NCBI RefSeq assembly: GCF_014639235.1
Contig: NZ_BMFU01000004.1
Coordinates: forward strand, 427,222 to 491,221
Source: Paenibacillus silvae
Lineage (GTDB): Bacteria > Bacillota > Bacilli > Paenibacillales > Paenibacillaceae
Direction: 5' to 3'
DNA: 64,000 nt
The position numbers and the translations under genes are program-made. This document shows positions 32,514-42,465 of this stretch, in pieces; the stretch's first letter is position 1, and each line of letters opens with the position of its first letter. Under the pieces are notes generated by a model, which saw only the letters and a list, made by a program, of their open reading frames with translations, had not been told where the DNA came from and did no database searches.

Positions 32514-34547
32514 TTGAAAACAAAAGATTTAGCTGTCCTTGCGGGTATTATCGGCATAGTGTTGATGATGATTCTTCCGATCCCGGCCTGGTTACTGGAT
32601 ATGCTGCTTGTTGTCAACATTTCCATTGCTTTGATGATTTTGCTTGTTGCGATGAACAGCAAAGAGGCATTGCAGTTTTCGATCTTCCCTGCGTTACTGT
32701 TGATAACGACATTGTTCCGCCTAGCACTTAATATCTCGACTACCAAGCTGATATTGGGCAAGGGAGATGCTGGAGCGGTTGTAGCAACCTTCGGAAGCTG
32801 GATTGCGGGTGGAGAAATTGCGATAGGGTTTATCGTATTTTTGATTCTGGTCGTGGTTCAATTTATCGTTATTACCAAAGGGTCTGAGCGTGTTGCTGAA
32901 GTAGCAGCAAGATTTACCCTTGATGCCATGCCGGGGAAACAAATGAGTATCGATGCTGACTTGAATGCCGGACTGATCAATGAGCAGCAGGCTCGCGAGC
33001 GTCGATCCAAAATTGAACGCGAAGCCGATTTCTACGGAGCGATGGATGGTGCAAGTAAATTCGTCAAAGGGGATGCCATTGCAAGTATTATCATTCTCTT
33101 AATTAACCTGATTGGCGGCTTTATTATCGGTATGACCGTGCATGGTCTCGATTTTGCAACATCACTTTCTACGTATTCGGTACTGACAATTGGTGACGGA
33201 TTGGTTAGCCAGATTCCTGCACTTCTTATTTCAACTGCGGCAGGGCTAATCGTTACCAGAGCTTCATCGGAAGGAAACTTGGCAGAAGATATTACGGGCC
33301 AGCTGTTTACATATCCGATATTGATCTATATTGTAGCTTTTGTTATCGCGATGCTTGGTTTCTTTACACCAATTCATGTAATTACAACGCTGCCGCTGGC
33401 CGGCATGCTCGCCTTTGCCGCCTGGAGGATGCAGAACAATCTGAATCTGAAGCAGGAGGCGGAAGAGCAACTGGAGGAAGAGCAGCAGATTGAAGAGGTC
33501 AGAAGTCCTGAAAGTGTAATTAATTTGCTTCAGGTGGACCCTATTGAATTCGAGTTTGGATATGGTTTGATCCCGCTTGCTGATAATCAGCAGGGAGGCG
33601 ACCTGCTTGATCGGATTATTATGATTCGGAGACAATGTGCTCTTGAGCTCGGGCTAGTCGTTCCTGTTATCCGGATTCGGGATAACATTCAGCTCAGACC
33701 GAACGAATATGTGATCAAAATTAAGGGGAACGTGGTTGGCGGAGGCGAACTGCTTCTCAATCATTACTTGGCGATGAGCCCCGGTTACGATGAAGAGTCT
33801 GTAACGGGAATCGAGACAACAGAGCCTGCGTTTGGACTGCCGGCGTTATGGATTGATGAAGTAACCAAGGATCGGGCAGAGCTTGCTGGATATACTGTTG
33901 TTGATCCGCCGTCTGTAGTGGCGACACATCTGACAGAACTGATCAAGAAGCATGCACATGAGCTGCTTGGAAGACAAGAGACTAAGGCGCTTGTGGACAA
34001 TCTCAGAGAGAATTATGCTGCGCTTGTGGATGAGTTGATTCCTTCTGTCCTTTCAATTGGTGACGTGCAAAAGGTTCTTGCCAAGCTGCTGCGTGAAAAA
34101 ATCTCCATACGTGATATGGTAACGATTTTTGAAACACTTGCAGATTATGGGACTTACACAAAGGACCCGGATGTGCTGACCGAGTATGTCAGACAGTCGT
34201 TGTCTCGCCAGATTACCCAACAATATTCTCAAAAAGGCGAAACGCTTCGAGTCATTACCGTTGGCCCCGGCCTTGAGAAGAAGATTGCTGAAAGTGTGCA
34301 GCAATCGGAACAAGGCAGCTATCTGGCACTTGACCCGGTGTCCACTCAAAGCGTTTACCAAAAGCTGAGCGAGCAAGTGAACCGTTTAATTCAATCGGGC
34401 CAACAGCCTATCGTATTAACTTCTCCAACGATTCGAATGTACCTGCGTCAGGTTATTGAACGAACGATGCAGGATATTCCGGTGCTTTCCTACAGCGAAC
34501 TGGAGCCGAATGTTGAAATTCAAAGTATCGGGGTGGTGAACTTATGA
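32514..34547 (+). CDS. flhA: Flagellar export protein FlhA
   Basis: A 677-residue FlhA. It has eight predicted membrane segments in the N-terminal half with LLVVNISIALMILLVAMNSKEALQFSIFPALLLITTLFRLALNISTTKLIL. The FHIPEP-like loop has AEVAARFTLDAMPGKQMSIDADLNAGLI, and the C-terminal cytoplasmic nonameric ring domain follows. Start is TTG 32514 after CGGAGG. The stop overlaps flhF (ATGA). Confidence 0.97.
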   Translation: MKTKDLAVLAGIIGIVLMMILPIPAWLLDMLLVVNISIALMILLVAMNSKEALQFSIFPALLLITTLFRLALNISTTKLILGKGDAGAVVATFGSWIAGGEIAIGFIVFLILVVVQFIVITKGSERVAEVAARFTLDAMPGKQMSIDADLNAGLINEQQARERRSKIEREADFYGAMDGASKFVKGDAIASIIILLINLIGGFIIGMTVHGLDFATSLSTYSVLTIGDGLVSQIPALLISTAAGLIVTRASSEGNLAEDITGQLFTYPILIYIVAFVIAMLGFFTPIHVITTLPLAGMLAFAAWRMQNNLNLKQEAEEQLEEEQQIEEVRSPESVINLLQVDPIEFEFGYGLIPLADNQQGGDLLDRIIMIRRQCALELGLVVPVIRIRDNIQLRPNEYVIKIKGNVVGGGELLLNHYLAMSPGYDEESVTGIETTEPAFGLPALWIDEVTKDRAELAGYTVVDPPSVVATHLTELIKKHAHELLGRQETKALVDNLRENYAALVDELIPSVLSIGDVQKVLAKLLREKISIRDMVTIFETLADYGTYTKDPDVLTEYVRQSLSRQITQQYSQKGETLRVITVGPGLEKKIAESVQQSEQGSYLALDPVSTQSVYQKLSEQVNRLIQSGQQPIVLTSPTIRMYLRQVIERTMQDIPVLSYSELEPNVEIQSIGVVNL

Positions 34548-35908
34548 GAGTAAAACAATACGTTGTTGAGACCATGCCCGAAGCTATGCTTCAGATTCGC
34601 AAAGACCTGGGAAGTGACGCCGTTATTCTGTCCACAAAGGAAATCAAGGTGGGCGGAGTGCTGGGAATGTTTCGCAAAAAACGCATCGAGGTTGTTGCAG
34701 CGGTTGATAACGAAGAGGCGAAACAAGCAAAGAAAACTTCTGCAGCACCGGTTCGAAATTCATTTACACCAGTGCCTCGTGCGTTGGTGCCTGAAGCTTA
34801 TGCTCAAACTGCGCGTTCGTTTGTCACTGCTTCCGATGAGGAAGCAGCGGCAAGCACGGTTGATCATAGTCCACAGGAGAAGTCGGCTGTGGCTCCAGTT
34901 GTGTCCAGATCCAATCATGAGGATGCAAAGATGGATAATGCCTCTATTTCTTTGAGCAGCGAGCATAAACCGCGACCGCAAGGGGCGGATTTTTCGGGTT
35001 CAACATCTACTAAGTCAGAGTCTGGTTCGGAACAACAGCAGGACAAGCTGCTCAGTGAGCTCCAGGATTTGAAGCAGATGATGACCAAACTTTCCAGGCA
35101 GGGGACATTGGTTGAAACTTTTCCTGAGGCATTGTTGAGCTGGCGTCAGCACCTGACAGAACAGGAAATTTGGCCGGAAGTGTGGGAGTCCTGGCTTGAA
35201 CCCATTCAGGAGAATTTAACTGAGGGTGAAATGCAAGAGCAGGATATAGAGCTGGCTTTGCAATCACAAGTCATCCGTTTTCTAAACGAGCGCATCCAGG
35301 AGGGCATCTTGCCAACGACACGTATTGTGTATGTAGCAGGCCCGACAGGGGTTGGTAAAACAACAACGATTGCCAAGCTTGCTGCGGAACAGATGTTCAA
35401 AAAACAACGCAAGGTTGGATTTATTACATCAGACACGTATCGAATCTCGGCAGTGGAGCAGCTCAGAACATATGCGTCGATCTTGAATGTGCCGTTGGAA
35501 GTGGTGCAGTCTCCGGGCGATACCCAGCGTGCCATTTCCCGTTTAGCTCACTGTGATCTGATCTTTATGGATACAGCGGGCAGAAATTATAGAAATGAGC
35601 TGCTTGTGTCGGAGTTGCAAAGTCTGCTCGCTCCAGTGGAAAACAGCGAAACGTTTCTGGTGATGAGCATGACCGCCAAAAGCGCAGATATGGTACAAAT
35701 CACAGAACACTTCAGCAAATACGGATTAGACAAAGTGATTTTCACAAAAATGGATGAAACAGGAACATGCGGCTCACTCTTCAACCTCCTTCATCGTTTT
35801 CCGCTCAAGCTTGCTTATGTGGCCAACGGTCAGAACGTCCCGGATGATCTGCTGAAGCCTGATGCAGAATGGCTGTGCAAGGCGCTGCTGGGAGAAGGCA
35901 AACAATGA
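34544..35908 (+). CDS. flhF: Flagellar SRP-like GTPase FlhF
   Basis: A 454-residue SRP-family GTPase. The basic N-terminal B domain (MRVKQYVVETMPEAMLQIRKDLG) is followed by a long Ser/Ala/Glu-rich region. The NG domain has P-loop GPTGVGKT (266-273), TSDTYRISAVEQLRTYA, MDTAGR and FTKMDET. With FlhG it sets flagellar number and placement. It overlaps flhA and flhG by 4 bases each. Confidence 0.96.
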   Translation: MRVKQYVVETMPEAMLQIRKDLGSDAVILSTKEIKVGGVLGMFRKKRIEVVAAVDNEEAKQAKKTSAAPVRNSFTPVPRALVPEAYAQTARSFVTASDEEAAASTVDHSPQEKSAVAPVVSRSNHEDAKMDNASISLSSEHKPRPQGADFSGSTSTKSESGSEQQQDKLLSELQDLKQMMTKLSRQGTLVETFPEALLSWRQHLTEQEIWPEVWESWLEPIQENLTEGEMQEQDIELALQSQVIRFLNERIQEGILPTTRIVYVAGPTGVGKTTTIAKLAAEQMFKKQRKVGFITSDTYRISAVEQLRTYASILNVPLEVVQSPGDTQRAISRLAHCDLIFMDTAGRNYRNELLVSELQSLLAPVENSETFLVMSMTAKSADMVQITEHFSKYGLDKVIFTKMDETGTCGSLFNLLHRFPLKLAYVANGQNVPDDLLKPDAEWLCKALLGEGKQ

Positions 35909-36792
35909 AGGATCAGGCTGCGGCACTTCGAAGTTTGGTCTCTGCACCTCAGGGAGGCAGTGAAGGCAGGGGAAACCCTCGTTCATCCAAAATCATTACA
36001 GTGGCAAGCGGCAAGGGCGGGGTAGGCAAGTCCAACTTTACGTTGAACTTTGCACTTACACTTCACTCCCTGGGGAAGAAAGTGCTGGTTTTTGATGCAG
36101 ATATTGGTATGGCTAATATCGATGTTTTGATGGGAACGAGATCTTCCTATAATCTGTATCATCTTTTATACCGACATAAAACTATAAGGGAAATCATACA
36201 ACTTGGTGCAGACGGGCTTCCTTACATTGCAGGGGGGTCGGGGATGAAAGAGCTGTTCTCTTTGTCTGATCGTGATTTGGAGTTTTTCGCCAGTCAAGTG
36301 GAGGACATCGCACAGGAGATGGATTATGTCATTTTCGACACTGGGGCGGGCCTGTCCAAGGAGAATATGAGATTCATCGGTGCTGCCGATGAATGCCTGA
36401 TTGTAACTACACCTGAACCGACTTCAATAACTGATGCTTATGCCTTAGTCAAAGTAATGCACAGCCAGGAGCACTCAACTCCCTTTCGCATGATCGTAAA
36501 TCGGGTCGAAGACGAAAGGGAGGCGGAGCGTGTTGCAGACAAAATAGCTGGAGTAGCAAGCAGGTTTTTGCAGACCGATATTCCACTCTTGGGATACATT
36601 TCGGAGGATGCACAGGTGGTTTCAGCGGTGAAGAAACAGATACCCTATCGCCTGGCATATCCAAACTGCAAAGCTTCCAAAGATATACAGAAGCTTGCCC
36701 TTCGTTATTTGGCTGTACCTGCGGCTCCCGAATCCGAAACCTTGTCAGGAATCAGGGGATTTATGAAAAAGTGGCTAAGACGAACAACATGA
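35905..36792 (+). CDS. flhG: MinD-like ATPase FlhG (YlxH)
   Basis: A 295-residue MinD/ParA-family ATPase. The deviant Walker A ASGKGGVGKSN (about residues 34-44) and VFDADIGMANIDVLMG are present. Upstream of it the N-terminal stretch DQAAALRSLV matches the DQAxxLR motif that activates FlhF GTPase. The open frame starts at 35869, but ATG 35905, overlapping the flhF stop, has GGGAGAAGG upstream and puts the DQAxxLR motif at the very N terminus. Confidence 0.95.
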   Translation: MKDQAAALRSLVSAPQGGSEGRGNPRSSKIITVASGKGGVGKSNFTLNFALTLHSLGKKVLVFDADIGMANIDVLMGTRSSYNLYHLLYRHKTIREIIQLGADGLPYIAGGSGMKELFSLSDRDLEFFASQVEDIAQEMDYVIFDTGAGLSKENMRFIGAADECLIVTTPEPTSITDAYALVKVMHSQEHSTPFRMIVNRVEDEREAERVADKIAGVASRFLQTDIPLLGYISEDAQVVSAVKKQIPYRLAYPNCKASKDIQKLALRYLAVPAAPESETLSGIRGFMKKWLRRTT

Positions 36793-36824
36793 TTTCTGAA
36801 TAAAGGAAACAGAGGTGACACAAT

Positions 36825-38264
36825 ATGGCGGTCTATCAAGTATTGGTTGTCGATGATTCCGCTTTTATGCGCAAAATTGTGACGGATTTAATTGAAGCGG
36901 ACTCAGAGTTCAAAGTTACGGCAACAGCGTCAAACGGGAAAGAGGCCATCCAAAAAACGTTAGAGCTTAAGCCTGATATTATTACGATGGATGTTGAAAT
37001 GCCCGAGATGAACGGGCTGGATGCACTAAAAACCATTATGGACCATTCCTTCATTCCTGTAATAATGCTTTCCGGAATTAATGAACAAGGAATGAAAGAA
37101 ACGATTATGGCTTTGGAAGCAGGTGCATTTGATTTTATTCGTAAACCATCTGTCGTGCATGATCAGGATATTGCTCAGGTTGGTAAAGCACTCGTTGAAC
37201 GAATGCGAGCGGCCATGCAAGAAGTCAAGCGAAAAGCTGAACGTAAAGAAGCAATACAAAAGATGGATGCATCCCGCAATGCCGGTATGCCTCCAGCCCA
37301 GACGCTGAAGAAGGAGATAACGTCCAAAGACATCAGTGAACCGAGCAGTATAACGGCTTTGCCTCCTGTTCCGAAGGTTCAGCCTTCAATAGAGGGGCGG
37401 ACAGGTGGGATTCAGGCCAAAAAGCTAACCAGCGCACCTTTGTCTCCTTCCAAGCCTGATCGTACGTTCAGTAAAAAAGAAAACTTGGTAAAGCCGGATC
37501 AACCTGTTCGCAAGCAGACAGCAGACCAGCCGCCTGTCAGTCCGCTGCAAGCTCGCAAGGAGGCGAAGACGGTTAACACGTCACGTCTTACGCCAGATCA
37601 GCCAGTAACTAGCAAGTCTTCCGTACCTGCGAAGGAGTTGACGAAACCAAACACGGTTTATAAAGCCCAGCCAGGCATGGAGGGATCATTCAACAAGCTT
37701 GTAGCCATCGGATCTTCAACTGGCGGTCCAAGAGCGCTCAAAACTTTGTTGGAACAATTGCCTGCAGACCTGCCAGCACCAGTAATTATTGTGCAGCATA
37801 TGCCGCCTAACTTTACGCGTTCGCTGGCTCAACGGTTGAATTCATTCAGTCCGCTACATGTGGTGGAGGCTGAAGAGGGTATGCAGCTCAAAAGAGGAAC
37901 AGCATACATTGCCCCAGGCGGCTTTCATATGAGAGTTCACAAGGCAGCGGACGGAAGATTCATTCTGAAATTGAGTGAAGATCAACAGGTAAATGGACAC
38001 AGACCTTCAGTGGATACCATGTTTGAATCGCTTCTGCCGTTTACATCTTTACAGCGACATCTTGTTCTTCTGACAGGTATGGGAAGTGACGGAGCACGTA
38101 TGATGAAAAAGTTATACGAAACGGGAGTAACTTCTACTTTTGCCGAAAATGAAGAAACTTGTGTTGTCTATGGTATGCCGCGTTCAGCAGTTGAGCTGCA
38201 ATGCGTGCGTCATCTTCTGCCATTGCAGGAGATTGCGCCAAGACTTGTTCAAGCAGTGAAATAA
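36825..38264 (+). CDS. cheB: Chemotaxis methylesterase CheB with extended linker
   Basis: A 479-residue receptor methylesterase/deamidase. The receiver domain (1-125) has D56 and K107. The C-terminal methylesterase domain (about 290-479) has catalytic S298 in GSSTGGP, H325 in VQHMPP and D422 in GMGSDGA. Between them lies an unusually long Lys/Pro/Ser/Gln-rich, apparently disordered linker of about 150 residues; B. subtilis CheB has 357 residues in all. ATG 36825 follows CAGAGGTGA. It precedes cheA by about 30 bases. Confidence 0.96.
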   Translation: MAVYQVLVVDDSAFMRKIVTDLIEADSEFKVTATASNGKEAIQKTLELKPDIITMDVEMPEMNGLDALKTIMDHSFIPVIMLSGINEQGMKETIMALEAGAFDFIRKPSVVHDQDIAQVGKALVERMRAAMQEVKRKAERKEAIQKMDASRNAGMPPAQTLKKEITSKDISEPSSITALPPVPKVQPSIEGRTGGIQAKKLTSAPLSPSKPDRTFSKKENLVKPDQPVRKQTADQPPVSPLQARKEAKTVNTSRLTPDQPVTSKSSVPAKELTKPNTVYKAQPGMEGSFNKLVAIGSSTGGPRALKTLLEQLPADLPAPVIIVQHMPPNFTRSLAQRLNSFSPLHVVEAEEGMQLKRGTAYIAPGGFHMRVHKAADGRFILKLSEDQQVNGHRPSVDTMFESLLPFTSLQRHLVLLTGMGSDGARMMKKLYETGVTSTFAENEETCVVYGMPRSAVELQCVRHLLPLQEIAPRLVQAVK

Positions 38265-38296
38265 CGGAGTGTAACTTACGGAGGAGGTGCCTCACA

Positions 38297-40381
38297 ATGG
38301 ACATGAACCAATATTTATCCATGTTTATTGATGAGTCTAATGATCATCTGCAATCCCTTAACGAAAACATGCTACAACTTGAAGCGAATCCGGAGGATCT
38401 GGGCATCGTGCAGGTTATCTTCCGTTCTGCTCATACTCTGAAGGGTATGGCGGCAACTATGGGATTCGAAGACCTGGCTTCACTGACTCATAAAATGGAA
38501 AATGTGCTCGATATGGTACGTAACGAGAAGCTGAAAATGCAAGATTATATTTTTGATACCATGTTTAAAGGCCTTGATGCCTTGGAAACTATGGTCCAGG
38601 ATATTACGAGTGGCGGGGAAGGTAAAGCGGATGTTTCCTCCATCGTGGCTTCGCTCCAAGCTATCGAAAGCGGTGAATGGAAAGGCGGAAGTGCTCCTGC
38701 GGCCAAAGCGGACACAAAAACGGATGCCTCGCTCTCCAATGCGGTTGAACTGGACGAATACCAATATTCAGTCCTTGATCAGTCTATCGCAGAAGGACAT
38801 CGTGTGTTTTATGTTGACGTCCTTGTGAGTGAGCACAGCCAGTTAAAAGGTGTTCGGGCGTACATGGTGTTTGACATGCTTGAGCGTTCGGGTGAAGTGG
38901 TTAAGGCATATCCTTCTGTTCAGGATATCGAGCAAGAAAAGTTTGAGCGCAGTTTCTCGTTGTATTACATAACGACTAAAGAGGCGCAAGAACTGGAAAA
39001 GGGCATCATGAGCATCTCCGAGATTGAGAGCGCCAAATTGATTCAGCTGGATCAAGAAACGCTGCAGCAAATGGCAAATCAGGTAACGAAGCAGGTAGCC
39101 GCTACGGCTGAGGTAGAGGCTGCGCCAGTTTCTGTGGCTGCCTTGGAGGCCCCTGTTGCAAATTCTGCACCTCAAGAAGAAGTTAAAGCGGCTCCAGCTA
39201 AGGCAGCAGCGCCGAAACAGGCAGCCGCACCTTCACGTACCATTCGTGTTGATATTGAACGGCTGGATGTCTTGATGAACTTATTCAGCGAATTGCTGAT
39301 TGACCGTTCCCGCCTTGAACAGCTGGCTAGCGAGACAGGGAACAATGATCTGTCTGACACTGTAGCACACTTGAGCCGAGTGAGCACAGACTTGCAAAAT
39401 ATCGTACTGAAGCTGCGGATGGTTCCAGTAGACACCGTATTCAACCGATTCCCGCGAATGATTCGCGACCTGGCCAAAACGCTGGATAAAAAGATCGATC
39501 TCGTTATAACTGGTGCTGAAACGGAGCTGGATCGAACCGTTATCGATGAAATTGGCGACCCGCTGGTGCACTTGCTGCGTAATGCGGTGGATCATGGTGT
39601 AGAATCCATTTCTGAGCGTGTGGCTGCTGGCAAGCCGGAGATGGGTACCGTTAATTTGCGTGCCTTCCACAGCGGCAATCATGTATTTATTGAGATTGAA
39701 GATGATGGTAAAGGGATTTATCGTGACAAGCTCCTGCAAACAGCGATCAAACGCGGCGTTGTAACAGAGGAGCAGGGGGCGAAAATGAGTGATGATGAAG
39801 TCAATCAATTGTTATTCGCTCCTGGCTTCAGTACGGCTGACAAAATCTCTGATATCTCTGGCCGGGGTGTAGGTTTAGACGTTGTAAAATCCAAAATCAC
39901 TTCACTTGGCGGTAATGTAACGATTACGTCCACGCCGGGCAAAGGCACCAACTTCTCCGTACAGCTTCCACTGACGTTGTCCATTATTGCGGCAATGCTT
40001 GTGAGACTGGGTTCAGAGAAGTATGCAGTACCACTGTCCTCCATTGTAGAAACAGCGATTGTACAGCGTGAGCAAGTTCGCAACATTCATGGCAATAAAA
40101 TGATTACGTTCCGTGATTCCCTGATCCCGTATTTGTCATTAAGCGAGGTATTTGGCGTGCCGGATTTCAACGATGCGGATGAGAAGGAAACCGAGATTGT
40201 TGTCATTCGAAAAGGAGATCGTCTGGCAGCTGTTGCTGTAGAAGAGTTCATCGGCCAAAGCGAGATCGTTCTCAAATCTATGGGAACCTATCTCCCAGCT
40301 ATTGAAGGAATCTCCGGTGCAACGATACTTGGAGATGGACAAGTAGCTCTGATTCTTGATCCTAACGCATTTATTAAATAA
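38297..40381 (+). CDS. cheA: Chemotaxis histidine kinase CheA
   Basis: A 694-residue class II kinase. The P1 domain has phospho-acceptor His46 in RSAHTLKGMAATMGF. A CheY-binding P2 and an Ala/Pro linker follow. Then come P3 dimerisation, P4 ATPase (N box HLLRNAVDHGVES, G boxes DDGKGI and GRGVGLDVV, GKGTNFSVQLPLTL) and the P5 CheW-like domain. ATG 38297 follows GGAGGAGGTG; the frame is open from 38201 inside cheB, but no signal supports that start. Confidence 0.96.
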   Translation: MDMNQYLSMFIDESNDHLQSLNENMLQLEANPEDLGIVQVIFRSAHTLKGMAATMGFEDLASLTHKMENVLDMVRNEKLKMQDYIFDTMFKGLDALETMVQDITSGGEGKADVSSIVASLQAIESGEWKGGSAPAAKADTKTDASLSNAVELDEYQYSVLDQSIAEGHRVFYVDVLVSEHSQLKGVRAYMVFDMLERSGEVVKAYPSVQDIEQEKFERSFSLYYITTKEAQELEKGIMSISEIESAKLIQLDQETLQQMANQVTKQVAATAEVEAAPVSVAALEAPVANSAPQEEVKAAPAKAAAPKQAAAPSRTIRVDIERLDVLMNLFSELLIDRSRLEQLASETGNNDLSDTVAHLSRVSTDLQNIVLKLRMVPVDTVFNRFPRMIRDLAKTLDKKIDLVITGAETELDRTVIDEIGDPLVHLLRNAVDHGVESISERVAAGKPEMGTVNLRAFHSGNHVFIEIEDDGKGIYRDKLLQTAIKRGVVTEEQGAKMSDDEVNQLLFAPGFSTADKISDISGRGVGLDVVKSKITSLGGNVTITSTPGKGTNFSVQLPLTLSIIAAMLVRLGSEKYAVPLSSIVETAIVQREQVRNIHGNKMITFRDSLIPYLSLSEVFGVPDFNDADEKETEIVVIRKGDRLAAVAVEEFIGQSEIVLKSMGTYLPAIEGISGATILGDGQVALILDPNAFIK

Positions 40382-40423
40382 ACAAAGCGTTTGCGTCTTA
40401 CATTTAATAGGGAGGTTTTTAAC

Positions 40424-40885
40424 ATGGAAGAAGAGTTGAAAGTCATCGTCTTTAGATTAGGTACCGAGGAATACGGTATTGAGGTAGACAAGGTTGAAAC
40501 GATTGAGCGCATGATGCCGATTACCCGTGTTCCCAAAACCCTTTCTTTTGTAAAAGGAGTTATCAACCTGCGCGGAGTCGTGATTCCGGTCATTGATCTT
40601 CGCGGTCGTTTCGCCCTTCCTGAAACCGAGTATACGGATCAAACGCGGATTGTAATCGTAGGTGTAGATGATATGCAGGTTGGTTTTATTGTAGATTCCG
40701 CCAACGATGTTATCGATATCAAAAGCAGTTCTATCGACACTCCGCCAGAAGTGGTCGGGGGAGTTAAGGCCAGATATCTGCGCGGTGTTGCCAAACTCGA
40801 AGATGGCCGCTTGTTGATCATGCTTAACCTCAACGAAGTATTGAATAAAAGCGAGATTGTACAGCTGGAAAGTGTTGAGGGATAG
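40424..40885 (+). CDS. cheW: Chemotaxis coupling protein CheW
   Basis: A 153-residue SH3-like CheW domain protein. LKVIVFRLGTEEYGIEVDKVETIERM, VPKTLSFVKGVINLRGVVIPVIDLR and GFIVDSANDVIDI are typical. It links receptors to CheA. ATG 40424 follows AGGGAGGT; the upstream frame opening at 40391 is rejected for lack of a site. Confidence 0.96.
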   Translation: MEEELKVIVFRLGTEEYGIEVDKVETIERMMPITRVPKTLSFVKGVINLRGVVIPVIDLRGRFALPETEYTDQTRIVIVGVDDMQVGFIVDSANDVIDIKSSSIDTPPEVVGGVKARYLRGVAKLEDGRLLIMLNLNEVLNKSEIVQLESVEG

Positions 40886-40889
40886 CACC

Positions 40890-41516
40890 GTGGATATATT
40901 CAACCGATTTGAGGGTTTCCAGATGGATGTGCTCAAAGAGGTCGGTAATATTGGAGCAGGCAACGCCGCTACGGCGTTGTCTCAACTCCTTAACAGACCG
41001 ATTGATATGGGTGTACCTACCGTTCAGATGCTCCCGTTTGAGGAGATTTCGGAAAAAGTGGGTGGCGACGAGCGCATTGTAGTTACCATATTTCTTCGCG
41101 TAGAGGGTGAAGCGCCTGGCAATCTTTTCTTTATGATGACGCCAGAGGCTGCCAAGATGCTGTTGAACCGTCTTGCGGGCTTTGAGTTAAAAGAAGGTTT
41201 GACTTTTACTGAGATGGAGCATTCAGCTCTGTCTGAGATCGGAAATATTCTGGCGGGATCATATTTGTCTTCCTTGGCTGATTTCACAAAGCTATCGATG
41301 TATCCAACGGTTCCCGGGCTGGCTATTGACATGGCTGGTGCAATTTTAAGTTATGGGCTGCTGCAATTTGGCGAGATGGGCGATGCTGCATTATTAATTG
41401 ATACTTCTTTCTTTGAAGGTGAAGATCAGGTCGAAGGACAGTTCTTCTTGATTCCCGATCCGTCCTCATTTGCAAAGATTTTTGAATCGCTAGGGGTGCC
41501 ACTGGATTATGATTGA
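40890..41516 (+). CDS. cheC: CheY-P phosphatase CheC
   Basis: A 208-residue CheC. Both phosphatase helices carry the ExxN pairs: EVGNIGAGNAATALSQLL and EIGNILAGSYLSSLADF. In B. subtilis CheC is the same length (209), dephosphorylates CheY-P and binds CheD. Start is GTG 40890 preceded by GAGGGAT; the start DIFNRFEGFQMDVLKE fits the family. It overlaps cheD by 8 bases. Confidence 0.95.
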   Translation: MDIFNRFEGFQMDVLKEVGNIGAGNAATALSQLLNRPIDMGVPTVQMLPFEEISEKVGGDERIVVTIFLRVEGEAPGNLFFMMTPEAAKMLLNRLAGFELKEGLTFTEMEHSALSEIGNILAGSYLSSLADFTKLSMYPTVPGLAIDMAGAILSYGLLQFGEMGDAALLIDTSFFEGEDQVEGQFFLIPDPSSFAKIFESLGVPLDYD

Positions 41517-42006
41517 GGACAAAAGCATCGTTAAAGTCGGTATGGCGGATTTGAATATCGCTCAGCTTCCTGGCGTAATCCGTACAACTGGCTTGGGGTC
41601 GTGCGTGGGACTGACGATGTATGACCCGCAATTAAAGCTGGCAGGCATGGCACATGTGATGTTGCCCAGCTCTGATATTGCCCGCGAAGGCAAACTGAAT
41701 ACCGCTAAATATGCAGATACAGCACTGCCTGAACTACTTGAGAAGATGTTGAAAATGGGCGCATCACAATCTCGGATTGTATCCAAGATGGCAGGGGGTT
41801 CACAGATGTTTGCATTTTCGGGTGCTGGCGATACGATGCGTATTGGACCACGCAATGCCGATTCATGCCGAGAAATGTTGGAACAACTCAAAATTCCTCT
41901 ACTGGCGGAAGATACAGGAGGAAATTACGGTCGCACTATCGAAATGAATTGTGAGACGGGACTTTTAACTATTCGTAGCGTACAAATGGGTGTAAAGGAA
42001 CTATAA
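41509..42006 (+). CDS. cheD: Chemoreceptor glutamine deamidase CheD
   Basis: A 165-residue CheD. The catalytic Cys32 lies in TTGLGSCVGLTMYD and His49 in GMAHVMLPSS. It deamidates receptor glutamines and forms a feedback complex with CheC. The ATG lies inside the end of cheC, so translation is coupled. Confidence 0.96.
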   Translation: MIEDKSIVKVGMADLNIAQLPGVIRTTGLGSCVGLTMYDPQLKLAGMAHVMLPSSDIAREGKLNTAKYADTALPELLEKMLKMGASQSRIVSKMAGGSQMFAFSGAGDTMRIGPRNADSCREMLEQLKIPLLAEDTGGNYGRTIEMNCETGLLTIRSVQMGVKEL

Positions 42007-42009
42007 TAA

Positions 42010-42450
42010 ATGATAGGAAACTACCGCATTAATCTTGGAGCAGGCATAGTCGGATTCGTTCTGACTTTTTTTGTAGCATTCAGCAGCAATGTGCTGACAA
42101 CCAGTTTAATACGCGGATTGATTGGATTCGCAGCCTGGTATGTCCTTGCATATGGTCTGCGTTGGGGATTGGGATTACTGCTTAGCCCTCGTATAGAAAA
42201 TGGATCAACCTACGATTCAGCGAGTGCTCAAGATCTAAGAGGTTCACAGGTGGACATCAAACTCGAAGACGATGGACAAGAGCTGAATGAATTGCTCAAG
42301 AATGGACAGAGCGACTCCACTGGAGAGGGTCTACCGCCATCTGAGACGAAAGCTCCAACGGGATTTGCCCCTTTGGATCCGCCTAAACTCGTCCGGACCA
42401 AAGACCCGGAGGAATTGGCGCAGGCCGTTCGTCACCTGACAGAAAAATAA
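42010..42450 (+). CDS. Conserved-position membrane protein of unknown function
   Basis: A 146-residue protein with two close membrane helices (about residues 8-28, LGAGIVGFVLTFFVAF, and 33-55, LIRGLIGFAAWYVLAYGL). An acidic, Pro/Ser-rich cytoplasmic-looking tail with KLVRTKDPEELAQAVRHLTEK at the end follows. It begins 4 bases after cheD and ends 16 bases before sigD, so it is certainly co-transcribed. B. subtilis has no gene here. I do not recognise the family. The location suggests a motility or signalling role. The ribosome binding site (AAAGGAAC) overlaps cheD. Confidence 0.75.
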   Translation: MIGNYRINLGAGIVGFVLTFFVAFSSNVLTTSLIRGLIGFAAWYVLAYGLRWGLGLLLSPRIENGSTYDSASAQDLRGSQVDIKLEDDGQELNELLKNGQSDSTGEGLPPSETKAPTGFAPLDPPKLVRTKDPEELAQAVRHLTEK

Positions 42451-42465
42451 GGAGGGTGAAAGCAG

